From Rana temporaria (taxonomy: Eukaryota; Chordata; Amphibia; Anura; Ranidae), in NCBI RefSeq assembly GCF_905171775.1, contig NC_053490.1:459258643-459322642 (forward strand): DNA of 64,000 nucleotides, written 5' to 3'. Positions within the stretch are counted from its first letter, which is position 1. Each line of letters begins with the position of its first letter. The notes under the pieces were generated by a model, which ran no database searches, had not been told where the DNA came from, and saw nothing but the letters and a program-made list of their open reading frames with translations. Positions 11,291 through 20,994 of this stretch are shown here, in pieces. The position numbers and the translations under genes are program-made.

Positions 11291-12389
11291 ATCATTTATA
11301 AATATATTGAAAAGTAAGGGTCCCAGCACTGAACCTTGGGGTACACCACTGATAACATTGGACCATTCAGAGTAAGAATCATTAACCACGACTCTCTGAA
11401 TTCTGGCTTTCAGCCAGTTTTCTATCCATTTACAAACTGATATATCCAATCCTGTAGACTTTACCTTACACATGAGCTGTGTGTGCGGAACTGTATCGAA
11501 CGCTTTTGCAAAATCCAAATATATCACGTCCACAGCCACGCCTCTGTCCAGGGTTTTACTTACCTCTTCATAAAAGGAAATCAGGTTTGTCTGACAACTT
11601 CTGTCTTTCATGAATCCATGTTGTCTGCTGCTTAAATAGTTTTTTTCCAGCAAGAACTCATCCATGTGGTCTTTTATTAAACGTTCCAGTATCTTCCCAA
11701 CTATAGAAGTTAAACTAACAGGTCTATAGTTACTTGGTAAAGACTTTGTTCCCTTTTTAAATATGGGCACCACATTGGCCCTGCGCCAATCCAGTGGTAC
11801 TATTCCTGTCTTTAATGAGTCCCTAAATATTAGATACAGTGGCTTTGAAATGACAGAGCTCAACTCACCTAGGATCCGTGGGGGGATGCCATCTGGTCCA
11901 GGTGCTTTATCCACCTTTATTCTGTCTAAATATTTCTGGACCATATCACTTTTGAGCCATTGTGGATTTGGGGCTGTGTCACTCCCACCCCCATTTTGGA
12001 CATGAGCTCCCCCATGCTCCATTGTATACACAGAGCTGAAGAAAACATTTAATAAATTTGCCTTCTCTTTGTCCCCAGTCACCCACTCTAGATTATTTTG
12101 TAAGGGGCCTACATGCTCAGACTTCACCTTTTTACTATTAATATATTTAAAGAATTTTTTGGGGTTTGTCCTACTATCTTTTGCAATCTGTCGTTCGTTT
12201 TGAATTTTTGCATCCTTGATTTCCTTTTTGCATATCCTGTTATATTCTTTGTAACATTTAAACAACACTAGTGTTCCTTCATTTTTATATTTGTATAATG
12301 TTATATTTGGGCAAACATTTTTTTTTGTATAATCTTTAATTATATACTCCTTTTTTTACAAATAAAGAACAAAGGAAACACAATGGACA

Positions 12390-13510
12390 TGTGCCTATCA
12401 TACAGCCTCTGTGCACATTATAAGCAGCCTGTGCCCATCATCTGAAGCCTCTGTGCCTATCATACAGCCTCTGTGCCCTTCATATGCAGCCTCTGTGCCC
12501 ATCATACTGCCACTGTGCCCATCATACAGCCACTGTTCCCATCATATGCAGCCACTGTGCCCATCATACAGCCTCTGTGCAAATTATAAGCAGCCTGTGC
12601 CCATCATATGAAGCCTCTGTGCCCATCATACAGCCTCTGTGCCCTTCATATGCAGCCTCTGTGCCCTTCATATGCAGCCTCTGTGCCCATCATACAGCCA
12701 CTGTGCCCATCATACAGCCACTGTTCCCATCATATGCAGCCACTGTGCCCATCATACAGCCTCTGTGCACATCATATGCAGCCTGTGCCCATCATATGAA
12801 GCCTCTGTGCCTATCATACAGCCTCTGTGCAAATTATAAGCAGCCTGTGCCCATCATATGAAGCCTCTGTGCCCATCATACAGCCTCTGTGCCCTTCATA
12901 TGCAGCCTCTGTGCCCATCATACAGCCACTGTGCCCATCATATGCAGCCTCTGTGCCTATCATACAGCCTCTGTGCACATTATAAGCAGCCTGTGTCCAT
13001 CATATGAAGCCTCTGTGCCCATCATACAGCCTCTGTGCACATCATATGCAGCCTGTGCCCATCATATGAAGCCTCTGTGCCTATCATACAGCCACTATGC
13101 CCATCATATGAAGCCTCTGTGCCTATCATACAGCCTCTGTGCCCTTCATATGCAGCCTCTGTGCCCATCATACAGCCACTGTGCCCATCATACAGCCACT
13201 GTGCCCATCATATGCAGCCTCTGTGCCTATTATACAGCCTCTGTGCACATTATAAGCAGCCTGTGCCCATCATATGAAGCCTCTGTGCCCATCATATGAA
13301 GCCTCTGTGCCCATCATACAGCCTCTGTGCACATCATATGGAGCCTGTGCCCATCATATGAAGCCTCTGTGCCTATCATACAGCCACTGTGCCCATCATA
13401 TGACGCCTTTGTGCCTATGATACAGCCACTGTGCCCATCATATGAAGCCTCTGTGCCTATCAAACAGCCTCTGTGCCCATAATAAGCAGCCTGTGCCCAT
13501 CATATGAAGC
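12390..13510. repeat. Minisatellite, GTGCCCATCATACAGCCTCT-type
   Basis: About fifty units of roughly 20-24 bases alternate between variants CAGCCTCTGTGCCCATCATA, CAGCCACTGTGCCCATCATA and AAGCCTCTGTGCCTATCATA. Higher-order blocks recur, for example the run from 12440 resembles runs from 12600 and 12860. It is part of the hAT body at 8552-13779. Open frames across it are periodicity artefacts. Confidence 0.93.
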
Positions 13511-13787
13511 CTCTGTCAGTGAGAGGGGAGACATGTCACTCTCAGTGCAGTCTGTGGGAATGATGTGTCCTGGTCTGGGACAGAAGTAAACCCGCACCCG
13601 CTGCACCCCGCCAGGATCGGCCCTGACTCCGCCTGTGACTCACACTGTGAGAAGGAGCCGGAACTACAATGTAAACATCGGCTCCTTCTGACAGCTCCGC
13701 GGACACACACTCAGCGGCACGGGGGGCCGGATGGAATGATTTTGCGGGCCGCACGCGGGCCGCAGGTTCCCCACCCCTGCCCTAAAG

Positions 13788-14165
13788 TATCTAATGCAGA
13801 GTATCTCACAGGAACATATGCAGTGCTGGTGCAATATGCAGAGTATCTCACAGGAACATATGCAGTGCTGCTGCAATTTGATTTGTAAAGCAGGGCTGAC
13901 TCCTATATATTTCTCTCCCTATAAGCACAAACAGGAACCTTTCCCTAAAGTATCTAATGCAGAGTATCTCACAGGAACATATGCAGTGCTGGTGCAATAT
14001 GCAGAGTATCTCACAGGAACATATGCAGTGCTGCTGCAATTTGATTTGTAAAGCAGGACTGACTCCTATATATTTCTCTTCCTATAAGCACAATCAGGAA
14101 CCTTTCCCTAAAGTATCTAATGCAGAGTATCTCACAGGAACATATGCAGTGCTGGTGTAATATGA
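13788..14165. repeat. 163-bp direct repeats in the outer hAT body
   Basis: The block with AGAGTATCTCACAGGAACAT and CTCCTATATATTTCTCT occurs from 13793, again from 13957, and partially from about 14115. Another copy lies at 8450-8551 on the other side of the inner hAT. The inner hAT therefore inserted inside an existing tandem array. Confidence 0.88.
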
Positions 14166-15213
14166 TTTCTGAAGCAGGACAGTCTGACTCCTATCTAATT
14201 CTCTCCCTCAGATCAGATCAGCAGCAGCAGCAGCAGCCTTTCCCTACCCTATCTAAAGCAGAATGACGAGTTGTGCTATGTGCCTCTAGCTTATATAGAG
14301 GCTGGATCACATTCTGGGTCACATGCTGCACTGGCCAATCACAGCCATGCCATTAGTAGGCATGGCTGTGATGGCTTCTAGGTCACACGAGTGAAACAAA
14401 TGGTGATTGGCTGCCCTGCAGCGCGCCATTACATTGCCGAACACCGGTCCCGAACCCAAATTTACAGCAAATTGTTCGGGTTCGGGTCCGGGTACCAAAA
14501 ACCCAAAAGTCCGGTACGAACCCGAACTTTACAGTTCGGGTTCGCTCAACCCTATACAGGAGTCATCAAACATAGGGATGAAGGCAATGCTGTATCTTGG
14601 CCTAGGCCAACAAGGCAGAGGCCTAGGGCAGCACTTTGCAGGGGGGGCAGCATGAAAAGAGTCCCCGTCGGCTCTTATGAGGTGGACTGGGCCGCAAGAC
14701 AAATCGGTCGGGTGCCCCCAAAAAGTGGCCGCGCTGCTGCCAGTATGATAGGGATGGTGCAGACACAAGGGACACTGACATGGTCACCTATACCTGGCAA
14801 GTAGGTAGTAGGACTCTCCTGCAATCCTTTGCTTGTGTCAGTTGTACATATTAAGGAATCTTCATTTTATTTCTGTTGATTGCTGATGAGAAAAATAAAC
14901 AGGTGGATTTATTTGTTCCTGCCCCCAATCCTTCCTTTGCTCACTGCCTGGACCACATACCTTCATCACTGTGCTATATGTTTTCTGCTGTACCACTGGC
15001 ATGGTTATATCATCTTAGTCCTCCATACATTTAGCAGAAATTTGTGCTTAAAGTAGAACTATAAGCAACATTTTTTTTCCATTTTTAATAGAGTAAGGGA
15101 TAGGTATAGCCCCTGTTAAAAAATTTTTGCCCCATCCGTTCATTTCCCTTCATTTCCTGCCCCATAGCCAAACAGGAAGTAAGAGGAAGTAAGAGGAAAT
15201 CTCTGCATATTAA

Positions 15214-16117
15214 CCACTTGCTTACTGGGCACATATACCCCCTTCCTGCCCAGGCGAAATTTCAGCTTCCGGCACTGCGTCGCTTTAACTGATATTTGCG
15301 CGGTCGTGCGACGTGGCTCCCAAACAAAATTGACGTCATTTTTTCCCCACAAATAGAGCTTTCTTTTGGTGGTATTTGATCACATCTGCGGTTTTTATTT
15401 TTTGCGCTATAAACAAAAAAAGAACGACAATTTTGAAAAAAACACAATATTTTTTACTTTTTGCTATAATAAATATCGCAATTTAAAAAAAAACAAAAAA
15501 AAACATTCTCAGTTTAGGCCGATACGTATTCTTCTACATATTTTTGCTAAAAAAAAAATCGCAATAAGCGGCTGGTTTGCGCAAAAAGTTATTTTTTACT
15601 AGAAATGGCGGCGATCTGCGATTTTTATTGGGACTGCGACATTATGGCGGACACATCGGACACGTTTGACACATTTTTGGGACCATTCACATTTATACAG
15701 CGACCAGTACTATAAATATGCACTGGTTACTGTATAAATGTGACTGGCAGGGAAGGGGTTAACACTGGGGGGCGAGGAAGAGGTTAAATGTGTGTCCTGC
15801 ATAGTGTTTCTAACTGTGGGGGAAGGGGACTGACCGGGGGAGGTGACCGATCTGTGTCCCTATGTACAAGGGACACAGCATCGGTCTCCTCTCCCTGACA
15901 GGACAAGGATCTGTGTGTTTACACACACAGATCCATGTCCTTGTCTGTGTATCAGGGTACGTGGCGGACATCGCGGCCGCCAGGCACGCGCATCGGCACT
16001 TCAGTGATGCGGCGGGCTGCCGGCGCTCACGTGTCCCCCAGTGGCCGGAGGACCCCGGCAATTGAGAGCCACCTTGTGGCCGTATTTTGACAATTGCCAG
16101 GATGTCAAGTCAAGTGG
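15214..16117. mobile_element. TTAA-flanked MITE, CCACTTG family
   Basis: TTAA lies at 15210-15213 and 16118-16121. The ends CCACTTGCTTAC and GTCAAGTGG are inverted. The interior runs opposite to the copies at 1070 and 5917: the ACTGCGTCGCTTTAACTGA and GTCGTGCGACGTGGC blocks come first. A 20-odd-base stem near 15900-15945 (ACACAGATCC paired with GGATCTGTGTG) lies in the GC-rich arm. Confidence 0.88.
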
Positions 16118-16313
16118 TTAAAGGAATCCCCCCTCCACCCCCCAAGGCCTTCAGAACTAGTGTCCCCACTGGAAAACTTTTGATACCAAAATGAGCAGTA
16201 GGGCTTTTTGAATTTGGGGTTCAGGCTATTTTTAAGGGGTATATTGTCTGAAGTGCTTTATTGAATTCCCCAAATATATTTATTTACCTCTATTGCCATA
16301 GCTGCCCCTAAAG

Positions 16314-16466
16314 CAGGGATATGCAATTAGCGGACCTCTAGCTGTTGCAGAACTACAAGTCCAATGAGGCATAGCAAGACTCTGACAGCCACAACCATTA
16401 TACCCAGAGGCATGATGGGACTTGTAGTTTTACAACAGCTGGAGGTCCACTTATTGCATATCCCTG
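16314..16466. mobile_element. Short hAT MITE (153 bp)
   Basis: The TSD CCCTAAAG lies at 16306-16313 and 16467-16474. TIRs start CAGGGATATGCAATTAGCG and match their inverted partner at about 23 of 25 positions. The middle carries the AACTACAAGTCC / GGACTTGTAGTT stem. The TSD is identical to that of the unrelated element at 8552-13779. Confidence 0.92.
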
Positions 16467-16513
16467 CCCTAAAGGATAGGTTCACCTTGAGTGCATTGTT
16501 TATTTCTCTTTCG

Positions 16514-16675
16514 TTCATGGACGGACACAGCCTTAATCTTGACATAGTGGGAAATAGCCTTCCTTTAGGAGTGACTAGGCAGAAAGTGTTAATTTCAAAG
16601 CTGAACAGCCCCGCTCAGGGCGCGGTCCTACTGACTATATCCCCTCAGCCTGCACCAAGCAGTTCAGTTTTTTTC
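16514..16675. repeat. DIRS left inverted terminal repeat
   Basis: Starting TTCATGGACGGACACAGCC and running through CTTGACATAGTGGG and CAGCCTGCACCAAGCAGTTC, this stretch is the reverse complement of about 22360-22525 with few differences. The GACTATATCCCC box near 16630 could be a TATA-like promoter element (inference). Confidence 0.85.
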
Positions 16676-17646
16676 TGCCTAGTTAAGGAGAAGACATGGC
16701 TCCCTTCGGGCCCATAGGCCTGGAGGATTTTAGTTCAAATACATTTTTGGATTTCATTTTTTATATTTATTCATTTAAGTTTTTAATCGTTCCTGCGATC
16801 TTCGATCAACTGCCGACTGGGTGACAGGCTGGATCCCAGATCCTTGTAGTCCCCCCAGTTTCGGCCATTGACATGCCTGTCGCTCTACGGGTGGCCGGTG
16901 AGCTATACGCTCCAGGGCTTGCAAAGGACCGGTCTACAGGGCCGAGTCGCAGTAGCCTGGACGACAGTCACCTCCGTTACCATGCGAGAGATGCTCTGTC
17001 CAGGATGCTTCCAGCATAAACCCACAGGAGGGTAAGTAGTTACTACCTTGCTTCAGCAAGAAGACAGAGCTGGGCATCCCTGGAGAGGTGAGTAAAGGGC
17101 TCTATGTTTCCCTTCTCCCCTCTCTTTCCTCCTCCCTAGGCTCCCTAAGCCAGCTGCTGGGGCGGTGGTTCCCCTGGGGAGCTTCACCTGGGGGGAAACC
17201 ATGTACGTTCACTAAATTAGTGTATAAGTGCCAAGAGAGATTGCTTACCTGTGTCCTGCTCCATGCTTTCGGCGACCATTTTCCCTGTGATCCATGCTGT
17301 ATTGTTTGTACTTGCACTGGCGGCCATTTTCTTGTAGCCGCACTGTATTGGCCTCTATTGACGCTCGGCAGCCATACTTTTGGTATTTCTGCATGTTTAC
17401 TTCCTGGTGTTACATTTGCACTGGCGGCCATCTTTTTGTGGCCGCACTGTATTTTGCCTCTAGCGGCCAACTCAGCGGCCATTTTTCATAGGATTCCGGG
17501 GATGTTACATCCACGCTCGACGCCCATGGTTTGTAGGGCCGTACTGCGTCTATCGACCGTGGCATTGCTTGCAGCCTTTTTGCCACGAGATCGGGCCTCT
17601 AGCTGCCGTTCGGCGGCCATATTTTTGTAGCCTCACTATCTATTAT
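16676..17646. other. DIRS leader, first part, with GGCGGCCAT repeats
   Basis: No coding motif was recognised. From about 17265 to 17625, loosely repeated blocks of roughly 70-100 bases combine GGCGGCCATTTT with a GTAGCCGCACTGTATT or GTGGCCGCACTGTATT stretch. The same block reappears after the solo LTR at 18310-18385, which confirms the LTR interrupted this leader. The 180-residue ORF at 17088-17630 is a by-product of this repeat. Confidence 0.6.
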
Positions 17647-18304
17647 TGTCAGGGTACCAGTTCTGTCAGGCACGGAATCACGCACATGTGCGGTAGAACA
17701 GCACTATCGCGCATTCCTGTGTGCGAATTGCGCATGTGCGGTCCGGCGGCGCGCTGTGTGCACGGGCGCTCACGCGCGTGGCCTCTTCGGAACCAATCAG
17801 AGACCTGATCACCCTATTTAAACCTGCTTCTGCCCCTTGACAGGTTGCTGGTTTGTCATCAGCTCCTGTATGTTTTCCTGTTGCCGCATTTACCTTGTTT
17901 GACCCGGATTGCCTGACTACTCTACTCCCTGCTCTGAAACCTGACCTTTTGGCTTACGTCCCTGGATTGCTGCTGTCTACTGCCCTTTGACCTTGGCCTG
18001 TATCTCTGGACTCTCTGCCTTCTCCAACCCCCGACCCTCGGCTTGTTTCCCAGACTTGTCTCCACTTCTTGTTCCTGCTAACGAACTCTGAGTTCCCGGA
18101 CGATAATTGCCTGACCCTCAGGTGCCACCAGTGAACCACCTCTGCTCAACTACTACCAGCTCACCAAGTCAACTACTTTGCTTCCGGTACCGGTGCCTCC
18201 CTGCGCTCTCCCCCCTCTGTCCCAACTCCAGGGGGCGGTCTGCGCTGGGTCGCAAAGGTGAGCCGCCCTCAGCATCTCGGCCTCGGTAAGTACGGTCCCT
18301 GATA
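17647..18304 (+). mobile_element. Solo LTR inserted in the DIRS leader
   Basis: The 5-bp TSD ATTAT lies at 17642-17646 and 18305-18309. The LTR starts TGTCAGGG and ends CCCTGATA, an inverted match with one change from the expected CCCTGACA. A CCCTATTTAAACC box near 17812 could serve as a TATA element. The pyrimidine-rich body with GACCTTGGCCTG and GGTAAGTACGG resembles frog Ty3-like LTRs as I know them. No internal region remains, so it arose by LTR-LTR recombination. Confidence 0.82.
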
Positions 18305-18309
18305 ATTAT

Positions 18310-18700
18310 ACATAACACTGGCGGCCATGCTTTTGGGGCCTCAGAGCTGTTGGCCTCTAGTGTCAGAGTGGCGGCCATCTTCATTATTTAAACGACACAG
18401 TCAGACAGAGACATGCTGCTGACTAGTCAAACTATGGAGCTGACAAAAGCAGCAGCCCTATTAATTAGCAGCTATCACAGCACAGACCGACAGACACAAT
18501 CTCTGTTAGTGTCAGCGGATAAGAAGCAGCTCAGCTAAAAACAACGGCACCGTACTACTGGTTCCTGGGTGGTGAGTCCTCTGAAGGGGGAACCCCTCAT
18601 CTCCGCTGCAGCTTGGAGGGTGGTTTACTGTACCTTGCTTGGGAGTCCCTGTGTCAGGCGTGTGGGCAGCATGGCGTCAGAAGCAGACGTTTTTTCCCTG
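18310..18700. other. DIRS leader, second part
   Basis: Leader sequence resumes after the solo LTR with GGCGGCCATGCTTTTG and GGCGGCCATCTTC. It leads to an ATG at 18671 whose frame stays open for only about 30 codons. No regulatory element was identified beyond that. Confidence 0.5.
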
Positions 18701-19146
18701 AGACACCTGAGCTGGCAATTGATGTCCCTGCACCCGATGTATCGGTGGACGCTATGTCGGCAATCCTAGATGCCTTTGTTGCCAAGGTGGAAGCAGCGCG
18801 TGGGAAAACAGGGGCTAGAAAGTGCCCCCTCCCCCCACCATCTTCTGGGGACAACTCAGATGCGGAGCCGGGTCCAGCTACGGCTCAGGACCCTGGCTCT
18901 GAGGTATCTGACGATGCGGACCTAGATCGGCCAGACAGTGAGGTTGATTCTGGACCCAGGTCAGCATGCAAGAGGGCTCTGGTGAGTGACCTTATCACCG
19001 CAGTGCGAGATACCCTAAGGATAGAGGGGTCTGTAGAAGCAACAGAAGCGCCGGTCCCCTTTGGGTTCCGTAAGGCGATCCTCACTGCTAAGGGTTCCCT
19101 TATGTGTCTTAGCTCCCACAATCCAAAAAGGACTGAGTCCGCATGA
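18700..19146 (+). pseudogene. DIRS gag-like region, truncated
   Basis: A plus-strand frame from about 18700 to the stop at 19144-19146 encodes an acidic, proline- and serine-rich product with DMSAILDAFV-like helices near the start and a DNSDAEPGPA tract. Position before the RT and composition fit a DIRS gag-like protein. The candidate ATG at 18671 is one frame away, so a frameshift lies near 18700. The usual C-terminal part is missing: an RT-linker follows within 80 bases. Confidence 0.55.
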
Positions 19147-19214
19147 AGATTTTGCCCCCACCCATCTCGGGTGGGGGGATGTCTTCGCAAATTCGTGACT
19201 CGGTGGACATCTCA

Positions 19215-20990
19215 GGTCCCCGACCAGTGGGTTCTCAAGGTAGTCTCTTCAGGGTACAAGATAGAATTTCTATCTTGCCCACCAAACAGATTTTTTCCCT
19301 CCAGCTACAACCGACTTGTCGGGAAGCCCTATTTGGGGCAATTCAGGGCCTGCTGGAAAGCGATGTGGTTATTCCTGTCCCAGCACAAGAACGGTTTCAG
19401 GGGTTTTACTCCAACCTATTCATAGTACCAAAGAAGGAGGGCGTTCGTCCAATTCTGGACCTCAGGGCCCTCAATTGCTTTGTGAAGGTACAAAGATTCT
19501 GGATGGAATCAATTCGCTCTGTCGTCACTGCCCTTCAGCCGGAGGACTTTCTGGCATCCCTGGACATCAGGGACGCCTACTTATATGTCCCCATATGCAC
19601 AGGGCATCAGAGACATCTGCGCTTTGCGGTCGGGGAAGACCACTATCAATTGTGGCTCTCCCCTTTGACCTGGCATCGGCACCAAGGGTGTTCACCAAGG
19701 TGCTTGCCCCAATTTTGGCCCTACTAAGACAACGTGGCATCACTATCGTGGGCTACTTGGACGACCTGCTTCTGAGGGCTGCTTCAGCCTCAAAATTAGA
19801 GGTGAGCATACCTATAACCTGTCAGACCCTCAGACACTTTGGGTGGGTACTGAACATTCAGAAGTCAGTAATGGTACCGACTCAACGCCTAGTATATCTG
19901 GGTATCTGATTCTGGACTCCTCAGAGGCAAAGGTTTTTTTCCCTGTGGAAAAATTGCAGACCCTCTGGGCTACGGTGCGGCAGCTGACATCCCAGAAATG
20001 GTCGCCACTCCGCTTTTGCATGCGAGTCCTGGGCCTCATGGTGGCCTCCTTCGAGGCAGTACCATATGCGCAATCTCACACGCAAGTGCTACAGAAGGAA
20101 ATTCTGTCCAGATGGGACAAGTGCCCATCATCCCTGGATTATCAAATCCGGGTGAGCCACCTGGTCAGGACCTCCCTAGTTTGGTGGCTGACCTCACCGG
20201 CACTTCTTTCCGGGAAGTCGTTCCTTCCTTATTACTGGATAGTCATCACGATGGATGCCAGCCTTACCGGTTGGGGGGGAGTCTGGGGGGGTTCAGTCGA
20301 CCCAGGGTTGCTGGTCTCCAGAGGATTCCCACTTGCCAATCAATGTCCTGAAACTCGGGCCATCAGGCTGTGCCTCCCCACGTGGCCTCAGAGGCTACAA
20401 GGGCATCCAGTCAGACAACGCCATGGCGGTGGCATATGTCAACCATCAAGGAGGAACAAGAAGCTCGGCTGCAGCGTCAGAAGTTGCTCACATTCTAAGG
20501 TGGGCAGAGAGGAGCATACCGGCCCTGTCGGCCATATACATTCCGGGCGTAAAAAACTGGCAGGCGGACTACCTGAGTCGCCAGATGCTGGACCAAGGAG
20601 AATGGTCTCTGCACCTGGATGTGTTTCAGCTCCTTTGCACAAGATGGGGCACGCCAGATGTAGATCTCCTGGCGTCTCGACTCAATTGGATATTGAGGTT
20701 TGTGGACAGGTCAAGAGACCCATGGGCAGACGCAACAGATGCGTTAGTGGTGCCGTGGAGTCAGTACCGGCTAATCTATGCCTTCCCTCCTCTAAAGCTC
20801 CTTCCTCATCTGCCTCGCAGAGTGGAGACAGAGGGGATTCCAATGATCCTAATTGCTCCGGATTGGCCTCGGCGTCATTGGTACGCCGATCTAGTGCGGC
20901 TAGTAGCAGACGTCCCTTGGCATCTACCGCTGAGAGAGGACCTGCTGTCACAAGGTCCCATACTGCATCCTGCTTTACAGTCGCTGGCTT
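19215..20990 (+). pseudogene. DIRS reverse transcriptase / RNase H, frameshifted
   Basis: The region reads as DIRS RT when three frames are used in turn. It shows VSSGYKIEFLS, then SNLFIVPKKEGVRPILDLR and SLDIRDAYLYVPI (19215-19700). After a frameshift near 19680 comes the catalytic GYLDDLLLRA (about 19750-19780). After another near 19905 comes ILDSSEAKVFFP through YWIVITMDASLTGWG. A further shift near 20340 leads into the RNase H region with IQSDNAMAVAYVNHQGGTRS and VKNWQADYLSR. The APDWPRRHWYADL block typical of DIRS follows. At least three frameshifts make it inactive. Confidence 0.82.
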
Positions 20991-20994
20991 TAAC

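Larger units (their letters stand above)
8891..12355 (-). pseudogene. CR1-like ORF2: reverse transcriptase and C-terminal domain, disrupted
   Basis: This encodes the reverse transcriptase of a non-LTR retrotransposon, which copies its RNA at a nicked target. The upstream half (about 12355-11291) carries KAPGPDGIPP, the NYRPVSLTS block, a DRGVAVDVIYLDFAKAFDTV palm motif and GVPQGSVLGPLLF. The downstream half (9747-8891) carries the catalytic SVFADDTKL, then the linker and C-terminal domain with LYKSLVRPHLEYAV and FFTVRAVKMWNRLP, and stops at 8891-8893. The two halves join in frame if the hAT at 9748-11290 and one TSD copy are ignored. I saw no other disabling change downstream of about 12355, so the ORF was probably fresh when hit. 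It lacks the endonuclease. Confidence 0.85.
8647..12390 (-). mobile_element. CR1-like LINE, minus strand, split by a hAT insertion
   Basis: The 3' end on the minus strand lies at 8647 and has a TTACATAGTTACATAG-type tail. The 3' UTR occupies 8647-8890 and ORF2 runs from 8891 to about 12355, excluding 9748-11290. The 5' boundary is near 12390, where the flanking minisatellite resumes; the AGCCTG at 8641-8646 probably joined its GTGCC units. ORF1 and the endonuclease are missing (5' truncation). CR1 affiliation rests on the C-terminal block RKGFFTVRAVKMWNRLPPEV and on the RT motifs. Confidence 0.85.
8552..13779. mobile_element. hAT-like element, second level (CAGGGGTGGGGAACC ends)
   Basis: The TSD CCCTAAAG lies at 8544-8551 and 13780-13787. 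The TIRs CAGGGGTGGGGAACC and GGTTCCCCACCCCTG are exact 15-bp inverted matches. The TSD fits NNNTANNN, reported for the Buster group of hAT elements. Subterminal GGGCCG / CGGGCC sequence follows on both sides. The body holds a minisatellite (12390-13510) interrupted near its left edge by a CR1-like LINE. It has no transposase, so it is non-autonomous. Confidence 0.9.
7979..14554. mobile_element. hAT-like element, outermost of a four-level nest
   Basis: The TSD TACAGGAG occurs at 7971-7978 and 14555-14562. TIRs are TAGAGTTGAGCG (left) and its inverted partner CGCTCAACCCTA (right). Both ends then carry GAACCCGAAC-type repeats (7998-8095 and 14437-14545). An 8-bp TSD is diagnostic of the hAT group here. 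Copy A shows a near-empty site at about 2588-2600. Without the element nested inside, its own body is about 1.35 kb and non-coding, with direct repeats of about 163 bp at 13788-14165. It has no transposase. Confidence 0.85.
4398..15098. repeat. Segmental duplication, copy B, expanded by later insertions
   Basis: This copy is colinear with 70-3118 but interrupted by a palindromic TTAA MITE (4603-5121), a TGCCGCG-type MITE (7360-7921) and a nested hAT stack (7979-14554). Sequence homologous to copy A resumes at 14563 with the AAGGCAATGCTGTATCTTGG block and runs to about 15098. From 15099 to 15209 it continues as repeat sequence that copy A has lost. Comparison with copy A supplies a clean empty site for the TTAA MITE (273-276) and near-empty sites for the other two. 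Confidence 0.85.

Noticed and set aside
12411..13299. ORFs and a CRISPR-like regular repeat pattern
   Set aside because: Units are contiguous variants with no conserved repeat/spacer alternation, inside a hAT element in a eukaryotic genome; it is a minisatellite.
17088..17630. 180-residue plus-strand ORF
   Set aside because: It lies in the repeated GGCGGCCAT leader of the DIRS element and shows no family motif.
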